Counted from the first letter of the stretch, positions 44,783 to 54,076 are shown. The stretch: DNA of 64,000 nt from RPQJ01 sp963696545 (GCA_963696545.1 CAVOKQ010000012.1:558001-622000), one strand, 5' to 3'. Notes: generated by a model from the sequence alone, not told the origin. A program made the numbers and translations.

Positions 44783-45445
44783 TTGAGCGGATCCCGCATG
44801 TCCGGCATCGGCATGACCTCGGCGCGCACGCGCGACCGGCTCATCGCACGGCTGCGGGAGCAGGGGATCGTGGACCCGAACGTACTCGAGCGCATCCGGG
44901 CCGTGCCGCGGCACGTGTTCGTCGACGAAGCACTCGCGAGCCGGGCGTACGAAGACACGGCGCTGCCGATCGGGCACGGCCAGACGATTTCGCAGCCCTA
45001 CATCGTGGCGCGCATGACCGAGGCGCTGCTCGAGGGCGGCGCGCCACGCAAGGTGCTCGAAGTCGGTACGGGGTGCGGCTACCAGGCCGCGGTGCTCGCG
45101 CCGCTGGTCGCCACGCTGTACAGCGTCGAGCGGATCGCCGCGCTGCAGGTCAGGGCGCGCAGGGCGCTGCGGGACCTTAAGATCGCGAACGTGTTCATGC
45201 GCCATGGCGACGGCTTCGAGGGCTGGCCGCCGTATGCGCCCTACGACGGCATCATCGTCGCAGCTGCGGCGATGGCGATTCCGGCGGCGCTGCTCGACCA
45301 GCTCGGCAACGGCGGGCGATTGATCATGCCCGTGGGCCCGGATCGCGAGCAGCAACTGATGCGTGTGACGCGGCGCGGAGAATCCTTCGAGCGGGAAGTG
45401 CTCGGTCCCGCGACGTTCGTGCCGCTGTTGCAGGGCCTGAGCTGA
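44783..45445 (+). CDS. pcm: Protein-L-isoaspartate O-methyltransferase
   Basis: SAM-dependent repair enzyme for isoaspartyl residues. 220 residues from TTG 44783, which has GGGAG seven bases upstream. ATG 44798 is an alternative. Motifs: VPRHVFVDEALASRAYEDTA, LPIGHGQTISQPYIVARM, and the SAM loop VLEVGTGCGYQAAVLA. RHGDGFEGWPPYAPYDGIIV is also conserved. In most Gammaproteobacteria nlpD and rpoS follow, but here they are replaced by a glycerate kinase. Confidence 0.95.
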   Translation: MSGSRMSGIGMTSARTRDRLIARLREQGIVDPNVLERIRAVPRHVFVDEALASRAYEDTALPIGHGQTISQPYIVARMTEALLEGGAPRKVLEVGTGCGYQAAVLAPLVATLYSVERIAALQVRARRALRDLKIANVFMRHGDGFEGWPPYAPYDGIIVAAAAMAIPAALLDQLGNGGRLIMPVGPDREQQLMRVTRRGESFEREVLGPATFVPLLQGLS

Positions 45446-45453
45446 GGCGCGGC

Positions 45454-46746
45454 ATGGCGGCGGGCTCGACGAGTCCGGAGTCGCTGCTGCGGGCTGCGTT
45501 CGAAGCTGCGATCGAGGTGGCGCAGCCGGCGACTTGTGTTCCACGGTTCCTGCCCGACCCACCCCGAGGTCGCACCGTCGTCGTAGGCGCCGGGAAGGCC
45601 GCTGCCGCGATGGCGCTGGCGCTCGATCGAAATTGGGGCGGCGCCCTCTGCGGCCTGGTCGTCACCGCCCAGGGTCACGGGCTCCAATGTCCACGCATCG
45701 AGGTGGTCGAAGCATCGCACCCGGTGCCGGCCGAGACGGCACGACGGGTGGCCGAGAAGACGCTGCACCAGGTGTCGGGACTCGGCGCCGACGACCTGGT
45801 GATCTGTCTGCTGTCCGGCGGCGGGTCGGCGTTGCTGCCGCTTCCCGCGCCGGGGCTTACGCTCGAAGAGAAACAATCAATCACGCGACAGCTGCTGCGC
45901 TCGGGGGCGACGATCGGCGAGTTCAACTGCGTGCGCCGCCACCTGTCGCGCATCAAGGGCGGTCGTCTCGCGGCGGCCTGTCATCCGGCGCGACTGGTGA
46001 CGCTCGCGATCTCCGACGTCCCGGCCGACGATCCCGCGGACATCGCGTCCGGCCCGACGGTGGCGGATCCGACGACATGCGCGGATGCCTTGGCCGTGCT
46101 GGACAAGTACCGCATCGAAGCATCGCCGGTGGTGCGCTCGGCGCTGCGTGCTGCCGAGTGGGAATCGGTGAAGCCGGGTGACCCGCGGATCGTACACGCC
46201 GAGTATCGAATCGTGGCCCGGCCGCAGTGGTCGCTCGCGGCGGCGGCGCGGCTCGCTGCAGAAAGTGGCGTTACACCACTGATTCTTTCCGACCGTCTGG
46301 AGGGAGAGGCCCGCGTCGTGGCGCGCGAGATGGCGCAACTGGTCGCAGCTGTGGCGCGCGATGGGCGCCCGGTGCGTCCTCCTTGCCTGTTGCTGTCGGG
46401 CGGCGAGACCACGGTGACTGTTCGTGGCACCGGTCGAGGCGGCCGCAACGTCGAATTCCTGCTCGCACTCGGCATCGCTCTCGGTGAGCGCGGCAACGTA
46501 TTCGCGCTCGCCGGCGACACCGACGGCGTGGACGGCACGGAGCCGATCGCGGGCGCAATCTGGCGGCCGGATACACTCGCACGTGCGACCCCGCTGGGCC
46601 TCGATCCGCAGCGGTTCCTCGACGACAACGACGCGCACGGTTTCTTCGCAGCGCTCGGTGATTCCGTAGTGACGGGTCCGACGCGGACCAACGTGAACGA
46701 CTTCAGGGCGATCCTGGTGCTGCCCGAGGACGCGATACCCGGCTAG
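45454..46746 (+). CDS. Glycerate 2-kinase, MOFRL family
   Basis: Phosphorylates D-glycerate to 2-phosphoglycerate, feeding the enolase step of glycolysis. 430 residues with a two-domain structure: N-terminal DUF4147 (VVVGAGKAAAAMALALD, CLLSGGGSALLPLP, LSRIKGGRLAAACHPA, VPADDPADIASGPTV) and the C-terminal MOFRL domain (CLLLSGGETTVTVRGTG, RGGRNVEFLLALG, DTDGVDGTEPIAGA). It is unrelated to GarK/GlxK kinases. It lies eight bases after pcm and converges on the next gene with four overlapping bases at the stops. Confidence 0.93.
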   Translation: MAAGSTSPESLLRAAFEAAIEVAQPATCVPRFLPDPPRGRTVVVGAGKAAAAMALALDRNWGGALCGLVVTAQGHGLQCPRIEVVEASHPVPAETARRVAEKTLHQVSGLGADDLVICLLSGGGSALLPLPAPGLTLEEKQSITRQLLRSGATIGEFNCVRRHLSRIKGGRLAAACHPARLVTLAISDVPADDPADIASGPTVADPTTCADALAVLDKYRIEASPVVRSALRAAEWESVKPGDPRIVHAEYRIVARPQWSLAAAARLAAESGVTPLILSDRLEGEARVVAREMAQLVAAVARDGRPVRPPCLLLSGGETTVTVRGTGRGGRNVEFLLALGIALGERGNVFALAGDTDGVDGTEPIAGAIWRPDTLARATPLGLDPQRFLDDNDAHGFFAALGDSVVTGPTRTNVNDFRAILVLPEDAIPG

Positions 46747-47123
46747 GTGCCGGGCTCGACGATCAGCGCGGCGGCGACCTTGCGGCCTTCTGCGACCAGC
46801 ACGTTGTAAGTGCGGCAGGCCGCGCCGGTGCCCATGATCTCGAAGCCGATCCGGGCCGCGTACAGGGCCGTCAGCGTCGTGCGCTCCGGGAAGCCCTGGC
46901 GCGCACCGGAGCCGATCAGCAGCACTTCGGGCTGCAGCTTCAGCAGTGGCTCGAGGTCCGCGGGCTGCAGATCGTCGATTCGTGAAGGCCGCCAGCCTTC
47001 GATCAACGTGTCGGCGGTAACGATAACGCTGCGATCGAAAGTGCGCTCCCCGATACGCAGCTGACCGGGGCCGTACCCACGAACCACGTGAACCGTCGCC
47101 GGCTGGTCGAGACTGAACTTCAT
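46743..47123 (-). CDS. Mth938-like (DUF498/AAMDC-NDUFAF3) domain protein
   Basis: 126 residues: MKFSLDQPATVHVVRGYGPG, then RSVIVTADTLIEGWRP, PEVLLIGSGARQGFPE, and GTGAACRTYNVLVAEGRKVAAALI. This is the small alpha/beta fold called Mth938-like, whose eukaryotic relatives assemble respiratory complex I. The bacterial role is undetermined. The start is divergent from the rpfE-like gene, with 68 bp between them containing a TAACAT/TATGTT sequence that could serve as a -10 in either direction. Confidence 0.85.
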   Translation of the reverse strand: MKFSLDQPATVHVVRGYGPGQLRIGERTFDRSVIVTADTLIEGWRPSRIDDLQPADLEPLLKLQPEVLLIGSGARQGFPERTTLTALYAARIGFEIMGTGAACRTYNVLVAEGRKVAAALIVEPGT

Positions 47124-47191
47124 CGCTGTAACATACTGGAATCGGGCCCGGCAGGTCATCGGCCCCGTTTTCCACCCCGAGAGGTTGTGTC

Positions 47192-48205
47192 TTGACCGAA
47201 CGCGGCCAGCGTCGTCTGCGGATCGTGCTGCCATGGCTGAGGCCGGGGCAGGGCAGCGGCACGCCCGGCGGTCCAATCGCGGCACGCTCGCCGGCCGCCG
47301 AGTGGTTGCTCGCGCGTGGCACGGTCGATGTGCCGGATCACATGTCGTGGCGGGACTGGACTCTTCAGCAGGCAGGTGCAGGCCTGGATTCATTGCGACA
47401 GTTTCCGGCTGGCCCGTGCGTGCGAGCGCTGGAGTCCGGCTCGAATCTCGAAGGCACCTGGGCCTGCGCGCGACCCGTGCACCTGCTGACAGCGATAGAC
47501 CACTTGCAGCTCGCGGCCGGGCCCCTGTCGCTCGACGACGCCGAATCGAAGAGCCTGGTCGAGAGCATCAACCGTCACCTGGACGGTCGCGGATTCTGCC
47601 TGCACGTGACGCGGTCCGGACCGGACTGGCTGCTCGAGTGCGCGGCTTCGATCGAGTGCGCGTGCGTCGAGCCGGCGGCGGCCGAGGGTCGCAACCTGCG
47701 CGAGTTGATGCCGGCGGGACGCGACGGTGCGTCGATGCGCTCGCTGATGAACGAGATCCAGATGCTGTTGCACGACCATCCCGTGAACGAAGCACGAGCG
47801 GCGCGACGGTTGCCGGCGATCAACTCGCTGTGGCTGTGGGGGTTCGGGTGCACCGCTGCGGCACACCCGGAAAGTCTCCCTTGTCTCCATACGGACGATG
47901 CATGGCTGCATGGCCTGTGGCAGATGCACGGCGCATTTGCATCGTCGCTGCGCGGGCGCGAATCAACGGGGCTGGACGCAGCCAGTGACGGCATCATTGC
48001 CTGGTCGCGCGTGCCGGAGTCCGGGATGGAGGATGCGCTGGCACGGGCGGAGGCACAGCTGTTTGCGCCCGCAAAGGCGCGGCTCGAGGACGGGGCGCTG
48101 CAGCAGGTCGTGATGCGGCTCGGCGACCGGACGATTCGCGTCGATCGTCGTGCCAGGTTTCGATTCTGGCGGCGACCGCGGCCGCTGCACGAGGTACTCG
48201 CTTGA
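47192..48205 (+). CDS. RpfE-like conserved protein upstream of recJ, function unknown
   Basis: 337 residues with a TTG start preceded by GAGAGG at 47180-47185. No signal peptide or membrane helix. LRIVLPWLRPG opens it, WACARPVHLLTAIDHLQLA lies near residue 90, an acidic-histidine stretch LMNEIQMLLHDHPVNEARAARRLPAINSLWLWGFG follows near 185, and the C-terminus is basic. This arrangement and the fixed position just before recJ, prfB and lysS fit the family called RpfE in Xanthomonas or cofactor-independent phosphoglycerate-mutase-like in databases. I see no phosphatase active site. It is coupled to recJ by a TTGA overlap. Confidence 0.7.
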   Translation: MTERGQRRLRIVLPWLRPGQGSGTPGGPIAARSPAAEWLLARGTVDVPDHMSWRDWTLQQAGAGLDSLRQFPAGPCVRALESGSNLEGTWACARPVHLLTAIDHLQLAAGPLSLDDAESKSLVESINRHLDGRGFCLHVTRSGPDWLLECAASIECACVEPAAAEGRNLRELMPAGRDGASMRSLMNEIQMLLHDHPVNEARAARRLPAINSLWLWGFGCTAAAHPESLPCLHTDDAWLHGLWQMHGAFASSLRGRESTGLDAASDGIIAWSRVPESGMEDALARAEAQLFAPAKARLEDGALQQVVMRLGDRTIRVDRRARFRFWRRPRPLHEVLA

Positions 48206-49941
48206 CGACGCGTCGGATAATGCGCCGGGAGACCAACGAGGATCGACTGCCATCGGTGGCGGCACAGCTGCATCCGGCGCTGCGCCGTGTTTACGCGGCC
48301 CGCGGTCTCGAAGACGCGCATGAGCTCGACCTCAGCCTGGAGCGCCTGCTGCCAGTCAGCTCGCTCGGTGGGGTCGAGGCCGCTGTGGACCTGCTGCTGG
48401 CGTGCCACCGCCGCGGCGGGCGCGTGCTCGTAATCGGCGATTTCGACGCGGACGGTGCGACGAGCACGGCTGTCGTCGTCAGGCAGCTGCGGCGACTTGG
48501 ATTCGCGGACCCGGGCTTCCTGGTGCCGGATCGCTTCAAGTTCGGCTATGGGCTGACGCCCGAGATCGTGCGGGTCGCCGCCGCGATGCGGCCAGGCCTG
48601 ATCGTCACGGTGGACAACGGCGTGTCGTCGCTGGATGGCGTGGCGGAGGCTGCGCGTGCGGGCATGCCTGTGCTCGTCACGGATCACCACCTGCCCGGCA
48701 GTTCCTTGCCCGAGGCCGCGGCGATCGTGAACCCGAACCTGGCCGGGGAGGGCTTCGCTTCGAAAGCGCTGGCCGGTGTCGGCGTTGCTTTCTACGTGGT
48801 GGCCGCGCTGACGCGGCGGATGCGCGAGGTCGGACTCGTGCCGGCGTCCGCGGAAACGAACCCTGCGGACCTGCTCGACCTGGTCGCACTCGGCACGATC
48901 GCGGACGTGGTGCCGCTCGACCTGAACAATCGGATCCTGGTCGCGCAGGGATTGCGTCGCATCCGTGCGGGCCGCTGCACACCTGGATTGCGCGCGTTGC
49001 TCGAAGTCGCCGGTCGCAAGGTCGAGCAGGTCATCGCACAGGATCTCGCGTTCCAGGCCGGCCCGCGCCTCAATGCGGCCGGGCGCCTCGAGGACATGGC
49101 ACTCGGCATCGAGTGCCTGCTCACCGCGAGCCCAGTCGAGGCGAAAGAGCTTGCGGCGCGGCTCGCGCAACTCAACAGTGACCGGCGCGAACTCGAGTCG
49201 CGGATGCAGCTGGAGGCGCTGGGCAAGATCGATGCACTGGTGTCCGGAATCGAGGGCAGGTTGCCCGCAGGACTGTGTCTTTTCGATGGCGGCTGGCACC
49301 AGGGCGTGATCGGGCTCGTTGCGTCGCGGATCAAGGAGCGCGTGCACCGGCCCGTCATTGCCTTTGCGCCGGGCGAAGCGGGCTGGATCAAGGGATCCGC
49401 TCGGTCCGTGCCGGGCGTGCACGTGCGCGATGCGCTCGATGCGATCGCGACGCGGCATCCGGGACTGCTCGAGAAATTCGGCGGCCACGCGATGGCGGCG
49501 GGAATGACGCTGCGCGAATCGAGCCTCGCCGAGTTCGAGCGCGCATTCGCCGAGGAGATCGAGCGGCGCATCGATCCGGACACGCTGTCGGGCGACCTGC
49601 ATACCGACGGACCGCTGCTGCCCGGCGAGTTCAACGCCGATACGGCCGTCGCGCTTCGGGAGGGCGGCCCCTGGGGTTCGGGGTTCCCTGAGCCCGCTTT
49701 CGACGGCCTTTTTGGAGTTGCAGGTACTCGAGTGGTGGCCGACCGGCACCTGAAGTTGCGGCTCAAGGCACCGTCCGGCGAATTCGTGGACGCGATCGCA
49801 TTCCGCTACCTGGATGACGCCGACGCGGCGGTGATCCGGCCAGGGCAGCAGGTCGAGTTCGTGTACCGCACGTCGCTCGACGAGTACTCCGGCGTGCGGC
49901 GCCTGCAGCTGATGTCCGAATGGCTGCAGCCAATGCCGTGA
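48202..49941 (+). CDS. recJ: Single-stranded-DNA-specific 5'-3' exonuclease RecJ
   Basis: Repair and recombination exonuclease. 579 residues, TTG start. DHH-family metal motifs are present: VIGDFDADGATSTAVVV, TVDNGVSSLDG, LVTDHHLPG and LGTIADVVPL. The DHHA1 domain has KFGGHAMAAGMTL, and an OB fold ends the protein. All catalytic Asp/His residues visible in the family are conserved. It overlaps the rpfE-like gene by four bases. Confidence 0.96.
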   Translation: MTTRRIMRRETNEDRLPSVAAQLHPALRRVYAARGLEDAHELDLSLERLLPVSSLGGVEAAVDLLLACHRRGGRVLVIGDFDADGATSTAVVVRQLRRLGFADPGFLVPDRFKFGYGLTPEIVRVAAAMRPGLIVTVDNGVSSLDGVAEAARAGMPVLVTDHHLPGSSLPEAAAIVNPNLAGEGFASKALAGVGVAFYVVAALTRRMREVGLVPASAETNPADLLDLVALGTIADVVPLDLNNRILVAQGLRRIRAGRCTPGLRALLEVAGRKVEQVIAQDLAFQAGPRLNAAGRLEDMALGIECLLTASPVEAKELAARLAQLNSDRRELESRMQLEALGKIDALVSGIEGRLPAGLCLFDGGWHQGVIGLVASRIKERVHRPVIAFAPGEAGWIKGSARSVPGVHVRDALDAIATRHPGLLEKFGGHAMAAGMTLRESSLAEFERAFAEEIERRIDPDTLSGDLHTDGPLLPGEFNADTAVALREGGPWGSGFPEPAFDGLFGVAGTRVVADRHLKLRLKAPSGEFVDAIAFRYLDDADAAVIRPGQQVEFVYRTSLDEYSGVRRLQLMSEWLQPMP

Positions 49942-49979
49942 TAAGCTTATAGATTAATTCGCAGAATCGACCGGTTGCA
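49942..49979 (+). promoter_or_regulatory. AT-rich recJ-prfB spacer with candidate -10
   Basis: The 38-nt spacer contains ATAAGCTTATAGATTAATTC, a strikingly AT-rich block for this genome. TATAGA (49948-49953) or TAGATT could be a -10 for prfB-lysS. No clear -35 lies upstream within recJ. Confidence 0.3.
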
Positions 49980-51075
49980 ATGGAAACGAACCCGATCCGC
50001 CGCTCGCTCGAAGACCTCGCAGCGCGAACCAACGCGCTCAGGGGGTATCTTTGACTACGAGGGCAAGAGCGAGCGACTGGCGGAGGTCCTGCGCGAGCTC
50101 GAGGACCCCACGGTGTGGAGCAAGCCGGAGCGTGCCCAGGAACTCGGTCGCGAGCGCACCAAGCTCGAGTCGGTGGTCGGCGCGCTCGATCGCCTGAACG
50201 CCGGGACCATTGAGGCCACGGAACTCCTCGAACTCGCGGAAGCCGAGTCCGACGAAGGCACCGTGCGGTCGGTCGAAAAGGACGTGTCGCGCCTCGAGGG
50301 CGAGATCGCGCGCATGGAATTCCAGCGCATGTTCCCGGGCGAGATGGATCCGCGCAACTGCTTCCTCGACATCCAGGCCGGTGCCGGCGGCACCGAGGCG
50401 CAGGACTGGGCGCAGATGCTGATGCGGATGTACCTGCGCTGGGCGGACAAGAAGGGCTGCAAGGTCGAGGTCACCGACGTCGCCGATGGCGAAGTCGCGG
50501 GCATCAAGGGCTGCTCGATGCGCATCGAGGGCGACTATGCGTACGGCTGGCTCCGCACCGAGACCGGCGTGCATCGCCTCGTGCGCAAGTCGCCATTTGA
50601 TTCGAACGCGCGCCGGCACACGTCGTTCGCCTCGGTGTTCGTCTCGCCGGAAGTCGACGACGACATCAACATCGAGATCAATCCCGCGGATCTCGAGATG
50701 GACGTCTACCGCTCCAGCGGCGCGGGCGGCCAGCACGTCAACAAGACGGAATCCGCGGTGCGCATCCGCCACCTGCCGAGCGGCATCGTCGTCGCGTGCC
50801 AGAACGAGCGCAGCCAGCACAAGAACCGCTCGACCGCGATGAAGATGCTGAAGGCGAAGCTCTATGAGCTCGAGGTCAACAAGCGCAATGCGGCGGCCAA
50901 GGTTCTCGAGGACGCAAAGTCGGACGTGAGCTGGGGCAACCAGATCCGTTCCTACGTGCTCGACCAGTCGCGGATCAAGGACCTGCGCACCGGGGTCGAG
51001 ATCGGCAACACCGGAGCTGTGCTGGACGGGGATCTCGATCCTTTCCTCGAAGCCAGCCTGAAGCAGGGACTGTGA
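49980..51075 (+). CDS. prfB: Peptide chain release factor 2, with programmed +1 frameshift
   Basis: Releases peptides at UGA and UAA. The zero frame runs METNPIRRSL to LRGYL and meets UGA at 50052-50054, then continues in the +1 frame as DYEGKSERLAEVL, giving 364 residues. This is the autoregulatory RF2 frameshift. GGTEAQDWAQMLMRMYLRWA and the GGQ catalytic loop in RSSGAGGQHVNKTESAVRIRH are intact. The codon-recognition region includes SPFDSNARRHTSF, the RF2-type SPF tripeptide. The stop abuts lysS. Confidence 0.98.
50040..50055 (+). promoter_or_regulatory. RF2 programmed frameshift site
   Basis: AGGGGGTATCTTTGAC: an internal Shine-Dalgarno-like AGGGGG, three bases, then CTT TGA C. It matches the E. 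coli prfB site base for base. Low RF2 slows termination at the UGA and lets peptidyl-tRNA-Leu slip +1, raising RF2. This is a natural frameshift, unlike the indels elsewhere in the window. Confidence 0.97.
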
Positions 51076-51086
51076 GGGAATCGGGC

Positions 51087-52586
51087 ATGGCGGACGAAAA
51101 GCTGACGACGGAAGTCGAGGTCAACCACCTGATCGCGGAGCGGCGCGCGAAGCTCGAGCGGCTCCGCGAGCGCGGCATCGCGTTCCCGAACGACTTTCGC
51201 CGCGACTCGACCGCCGAGGAACTGCACGTCGGCTACGGTTCGCACCCGCCGGAGTGGTTCGAGGCGCACCCGACGACGATCACGATCGCCGGCCGCATGA
51301 TGTTCAAGCGCGTGATGGGCAAGGCGAGCTTCGCCAAGCTCAAGGATCGCACCGGGCTGATGCAGGTCTTCCTGCAGTCGGAGGCGCTCGGCGCGATCTA
51401 CGACGAGTTCAAGGGCTGGGACGTCGGCGACATCCTCGGTGCCGAGGGCACGCTGTTCAAGACCCGGACAGGCGAACTGTCCATCCGGGTCGAGAAGCTG
51501 CGGCTGCTGGTGAAGTCGCTGCGGCCGCTGCCCGACAAGTGGCACGGTCTCGCGGACGTCGAGCAGCGCTACCGCCAGCGCTATGTCGACCTGATCGTCA
51601 ACGACGACAGCCGGCAGGTGTTCCGCGCACGCAACCGCATCGTGCAGTTCCTGCGCAACTTCCTCGAGGCGCTCGACTTCATGGAAGTCGAGACGCCGAT
51701 GATGCAGGTGATTCCAGGCGGCGCCGCGGCACGGCCGTTCATGACGCATCACAATGCGCTCGACGTCGACATGTACCTGCGGATCGCGCCCGAGCTGTAC
51801 CTGAAGCGACTGGTAGTCGGCGGGTTTGAGCGCGTCTACGAGCTCAACCGCAATTTCCGCAACGAGGGGTTGTCGACCCAGCACAACCCCGAGTTCACGA
51901 TGCTGGAGCTCTACCAGGCCTACGCGGACTATCGCGACCTGATGGACATGGTCGAGCGCATCTTCCAGGGCGTGGCCGATACGGTCGTGGGCTCGCGGCA
52001 GCTCGATTACCAGGGCGAAGCGATCGACCTCGGCTCGGCGTTCCGGCGCGTGACGGTCGAGGACCTGGTCGTGCACTTCACGCCTGGGTTCGACCGTGCG
52101 CGGATCCGCGACCTCGGGTACCTGCGTGAAGTCTGCGCGCGGCTCGGCATCCAGCCGAATGCCGCGGACGGGCCCGGCAAGCTGCAGATCGAGATCTTCG
52201 AGAAGACCGGGGAGCACGAGCTGCGCCAGCCGACGTTCGTCTACGCATACCCGGCGGAGGTCTCGCCGCTCGCGCGCCGCAACGACAACGACCCGTTCAT
52301 CACCGACCGCTTCGAGTTCTTCATCGGCGGCCGCGAACTTGCGAATGGTTTCTCCGAGCTGAACGACCCGGACGACCAGGCCGCACGCTTCCGCGAGCAG
52401 GTGGCGCGCAAGTCCTCGGGCGACGAGGAGGCGATGTTCTACGACGCCGACTACGTGCGCGCGCTCGAGTACGGGCTGCCACCGACGGCCGGGCTCGGCA
52501 TCGGCGTCGACCGCATGGTGATGCTGTTCACCAACCAGGCGTCGATCCGCGACGTGCTGCTGTTCCCGCACCTGCGGCCCGAATGA
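51087..52586 (+). CDS. lysS: Lysyl-tRNA synthetase, class II
   Basis: Charges tRNA-Lys. 499 residues from ATG 51087, preceded by GAGGGA. GTG 51072 in the prfB stop is an alternative. The OB-fold anticodon domain (about 50-170) has TIAGRMMFKRVMGKASFAKL. Class II motif 2 is in FERVYELNRNFRNEGLSTQHNPEF and motif 3 is GLGIGVDRMVMLFT, with the usual C-terminus RDVLLFPHLRPE. prfB-lysS is a widely conserved pair. Confidence 0.97.
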   Translation: MADEKLTTEVEVNHLIAERRAKLERLRERGIAFPNDFRRDSTAEELHVGYGSHPPEWFEAHPTTITIAGRMMFKRVMGKASFAKLKDRTGLMQVFLQSEALGAIYDEFKGWDVGDILGAEGTLFKTRTGELSIRVEKLRLLVKSLRPLPDKWHGLADVEQRYRQRYVDLIVNDDSRQVFRARNRIVQFLRNFLEALDFMEVETPMMQVIPGGAAARPFMTHHNALDVDMYLRIAPELYLKRLVVGGFERVYELNRNFRNEGLSTQHNPEFTMLELYQAYADYRDLMDMVERIFQGVADTVVGSRQLDYQGEAIDLGSAFRRVTVEDLVVHFTPGFDRARIRDLGYLREVCARLGIQPNAADGPGKLQIEIFEKTGEHELRQPTFVYAYPAEVSPLARRNDNDPFITDRFEFFIGGRELANGFSELNDPDDQAARFREQVARKSSGDEEAMFYDADYVRALEYGLPPTAGLGIGVDRMVMLFTNQASIRDVLLFPHLRPE

Positions 52587-52609
52587 GTCCACGCGAACCG
52601 GAGACCAAC

Positions 52610-52984
52610 GTGCGCACAAAACGACTGATGGCCTGCCTCGGCCTGCTGGTGCTGGGCATCGCACTGGTGCCGGTGGCGCACGCTTTCAACTACCGGTTCC
52701 TGCGCACGTCGGTGCTCGAGAAGCTGACTGCGCAGGATATCGAGATCGGCACGAAGGCGACCTACGAGGCGCTCGAGAGCGGCAAGGGTACCGATTGGAT
52801 CAATCCTGGCACGGGTGCGAAGGGCACCGTCAGGATCGTCGAGACTCTCGACGTCGATGACCACAAGGGATGCCGCCGGACGTTCCTGTCCGTGAGTGCC
52901 GGCGGACGCGATGGCAGTGGTACATATACGCTGTGCCGGACGGCTGCGGGCGCCTGGAATTTCTATGCACCAAAGCCTCGCTGA
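52610..52984 (+). CDS. Small secreted protein, RT0821/Lpp0805-type surface antigen domain
   Basis: About 124 residues. A signal peptide (RTKRLMACLGLLVLGIALVPVAHA) is followed by a mature part of about 100. The stretch TDWINPGTGAKGTVRIVETL and the later GTYTLCRTAAGAWNFY resemble the WxNPxTGxxGxV and CR-x-GxW pattern of RT0821/Lpp0805 surface proteins. Two cysteines (CRRTF, LCRTA) could form a disulfide. GTG 52610 is preferred because GGAG lies six bases upstream and the signal peptide then starts normally. ATG 52583, within the lysS stop, is the longer option. Its role is unknown. Confidence 0.65.
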   Translation: MRTKRLMACLGLLVLGIALVPVAHAFNYRFLRTSVLEKLTAQDIEIGTKATYEALESGKGTDWINPGTGAKGTVRIVETLDVDDHKGCRRTFLSVSAGGRDGSGTYTLCRTAAGAWNFYAPKPR

Positions 52985-52987
52985 CGC

Positions 52988-54076
52988 TCACGGCGCCATC
53001 GCCAGGAACAGGTAAGCCGCAAGCACCACGAGGTGCACGGCTCCCTGCAGCACCGTCGCGCGGCCGCCGACCAGCGTCATCGACGTGAGCAGCAGAGTCA
53101 GCGCCAGCAGCGCGATCTCGGTCGGCGGCAGGCCGAGCAGCAGCGGCAGTCCCATCACGATCGACGTGACCGCCACCACGGGAATCGTCAGGCCGATCGT
53201 GGCGAGTGCCGATCCGAGCGCCAGGTTGAAGCTGGTCTGCATGCGGTCGTTGCGCGCGGCGCGAACCGCCGACAGCGTTTCCGGCAGCAGCACCATAAGT
53301 GCGATACAGATTCCCACCACGGCCTGCGGCATGCCCGCCGACTCGACCGCGGACTCGATCGTGGGCGACAGGACCTTGGCCAGGCCGACCACTGCGACCA
53401 GCGATACGAGCAGCAATGCGAAGCTCGCCAGCGCGGCGGTTGTCGAGGGCGGCGCAGCGTGCTCGTCCTCGCCGGTCGAGCCGACCGGCAGGAAGTAGTC
53501 GCGATGCCGCACTGTCTGCACGAGCACGAACACCGCGTAGAGCACCAGCGACACGACTCCGACGAACGTCAGTTGCGACACGGACAGCGTCGGACCGGCC
53601 GTCGCGCTGGTAAAATCGGGGATGACCAGCGTCAGCGTCGCGAGTGTCCCAAGAACCGCCAGCGCCGGAACGGTCCCTTCGACCCGGAATGAGACCACGT
53701 GATGCCGCATGCTGCCGGCGATCAGGCACAGCCCGACGACGCCGTTGCAGACGATCATCACGGTGGCGAACACGGTATCCCGGGCAAGAGCGCTCGGCTC
53801 CGGCCCGGCGGACAGCATCATCGAGACGATCAGCGACCCCTCGATCACCGTGACCGCGAGTGCGAGTACGAGCGTCCCGAACGGCTCGCCGACACGATGG
53901 GCGATGACCTCGGCGTGGTGCACTGCCACGAGCACGGCCGCGATCAGTGCGATGGCGGCCGCCACGAGCAGCAGTCCCGTCGCTGGACGGCCCCAGGCCA
54001 CCGCGAGCATCGCGCCGGCCGCAAACGGCACGATCATGCTCCACAAAGGTGCGCTACCGATCTTCTTTCCGGCCAT
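52988..54076 (-). CDS. chaA: Ca2+/H+ antiporter, ChaA-like
   Basis: 362 residues with about eleven membrane helices in two inverted halves. The CaCA-superfamily acidic motifs are visible in each: HRVGEPFGTLVLALAVTVIE in the first and MVLLPETLSAVRAARNDRMQ with NLALGSALATIGLTIPVV in the second. A charged His-rich cytoplasmic link (GEDEHAAPP) separates the halves. E. coli ChaA also moves Na+ and K+, so ion preference here is open. ATG 54076 is chosen. It converges on the secreted-protein gene. The 117-nt gap upstream shows no clear promoter. Confidence 0.88.
   Translation of the reverse strand: MAGKKIGSAPLWSMIVPFAAGAMLAVAWGRPATGLLLVAAAIALIAAVLVAVHHAEVIAHRVGEPFGTLVLALAVTVIEGSLIVSMMLSAGPEPSALARDTVFATVMIVCNGVVGLCLIAGSMRHHVVSFRVEGTVPALAVLGTLATLTLVIPDFTSATAGPTLSVSQLTFVGVVSLVLYAVFVLVQTVRHRDYFLPVGSTGEDEHAAPPSTTAALASFALLLVSLVAVVGLAKVLSPTIESAVESAGMPQAVVGICIALMVLLPETLSAVRAARNDRMQTSFNLALGSALATIGLTIPVVAVTSIVMGLPLLLGLPPTEIALLALTLLLTSMTLVGGRATVLQGAVHLVVLAAYLFLAMAP

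Noticed and set aside
49975..50060. prfB frame break as another assembly indel
   Set aside because: The AGGGGG-TAT-CTTTGAC site is the known RF2 programmed frameshift, so it is functional.
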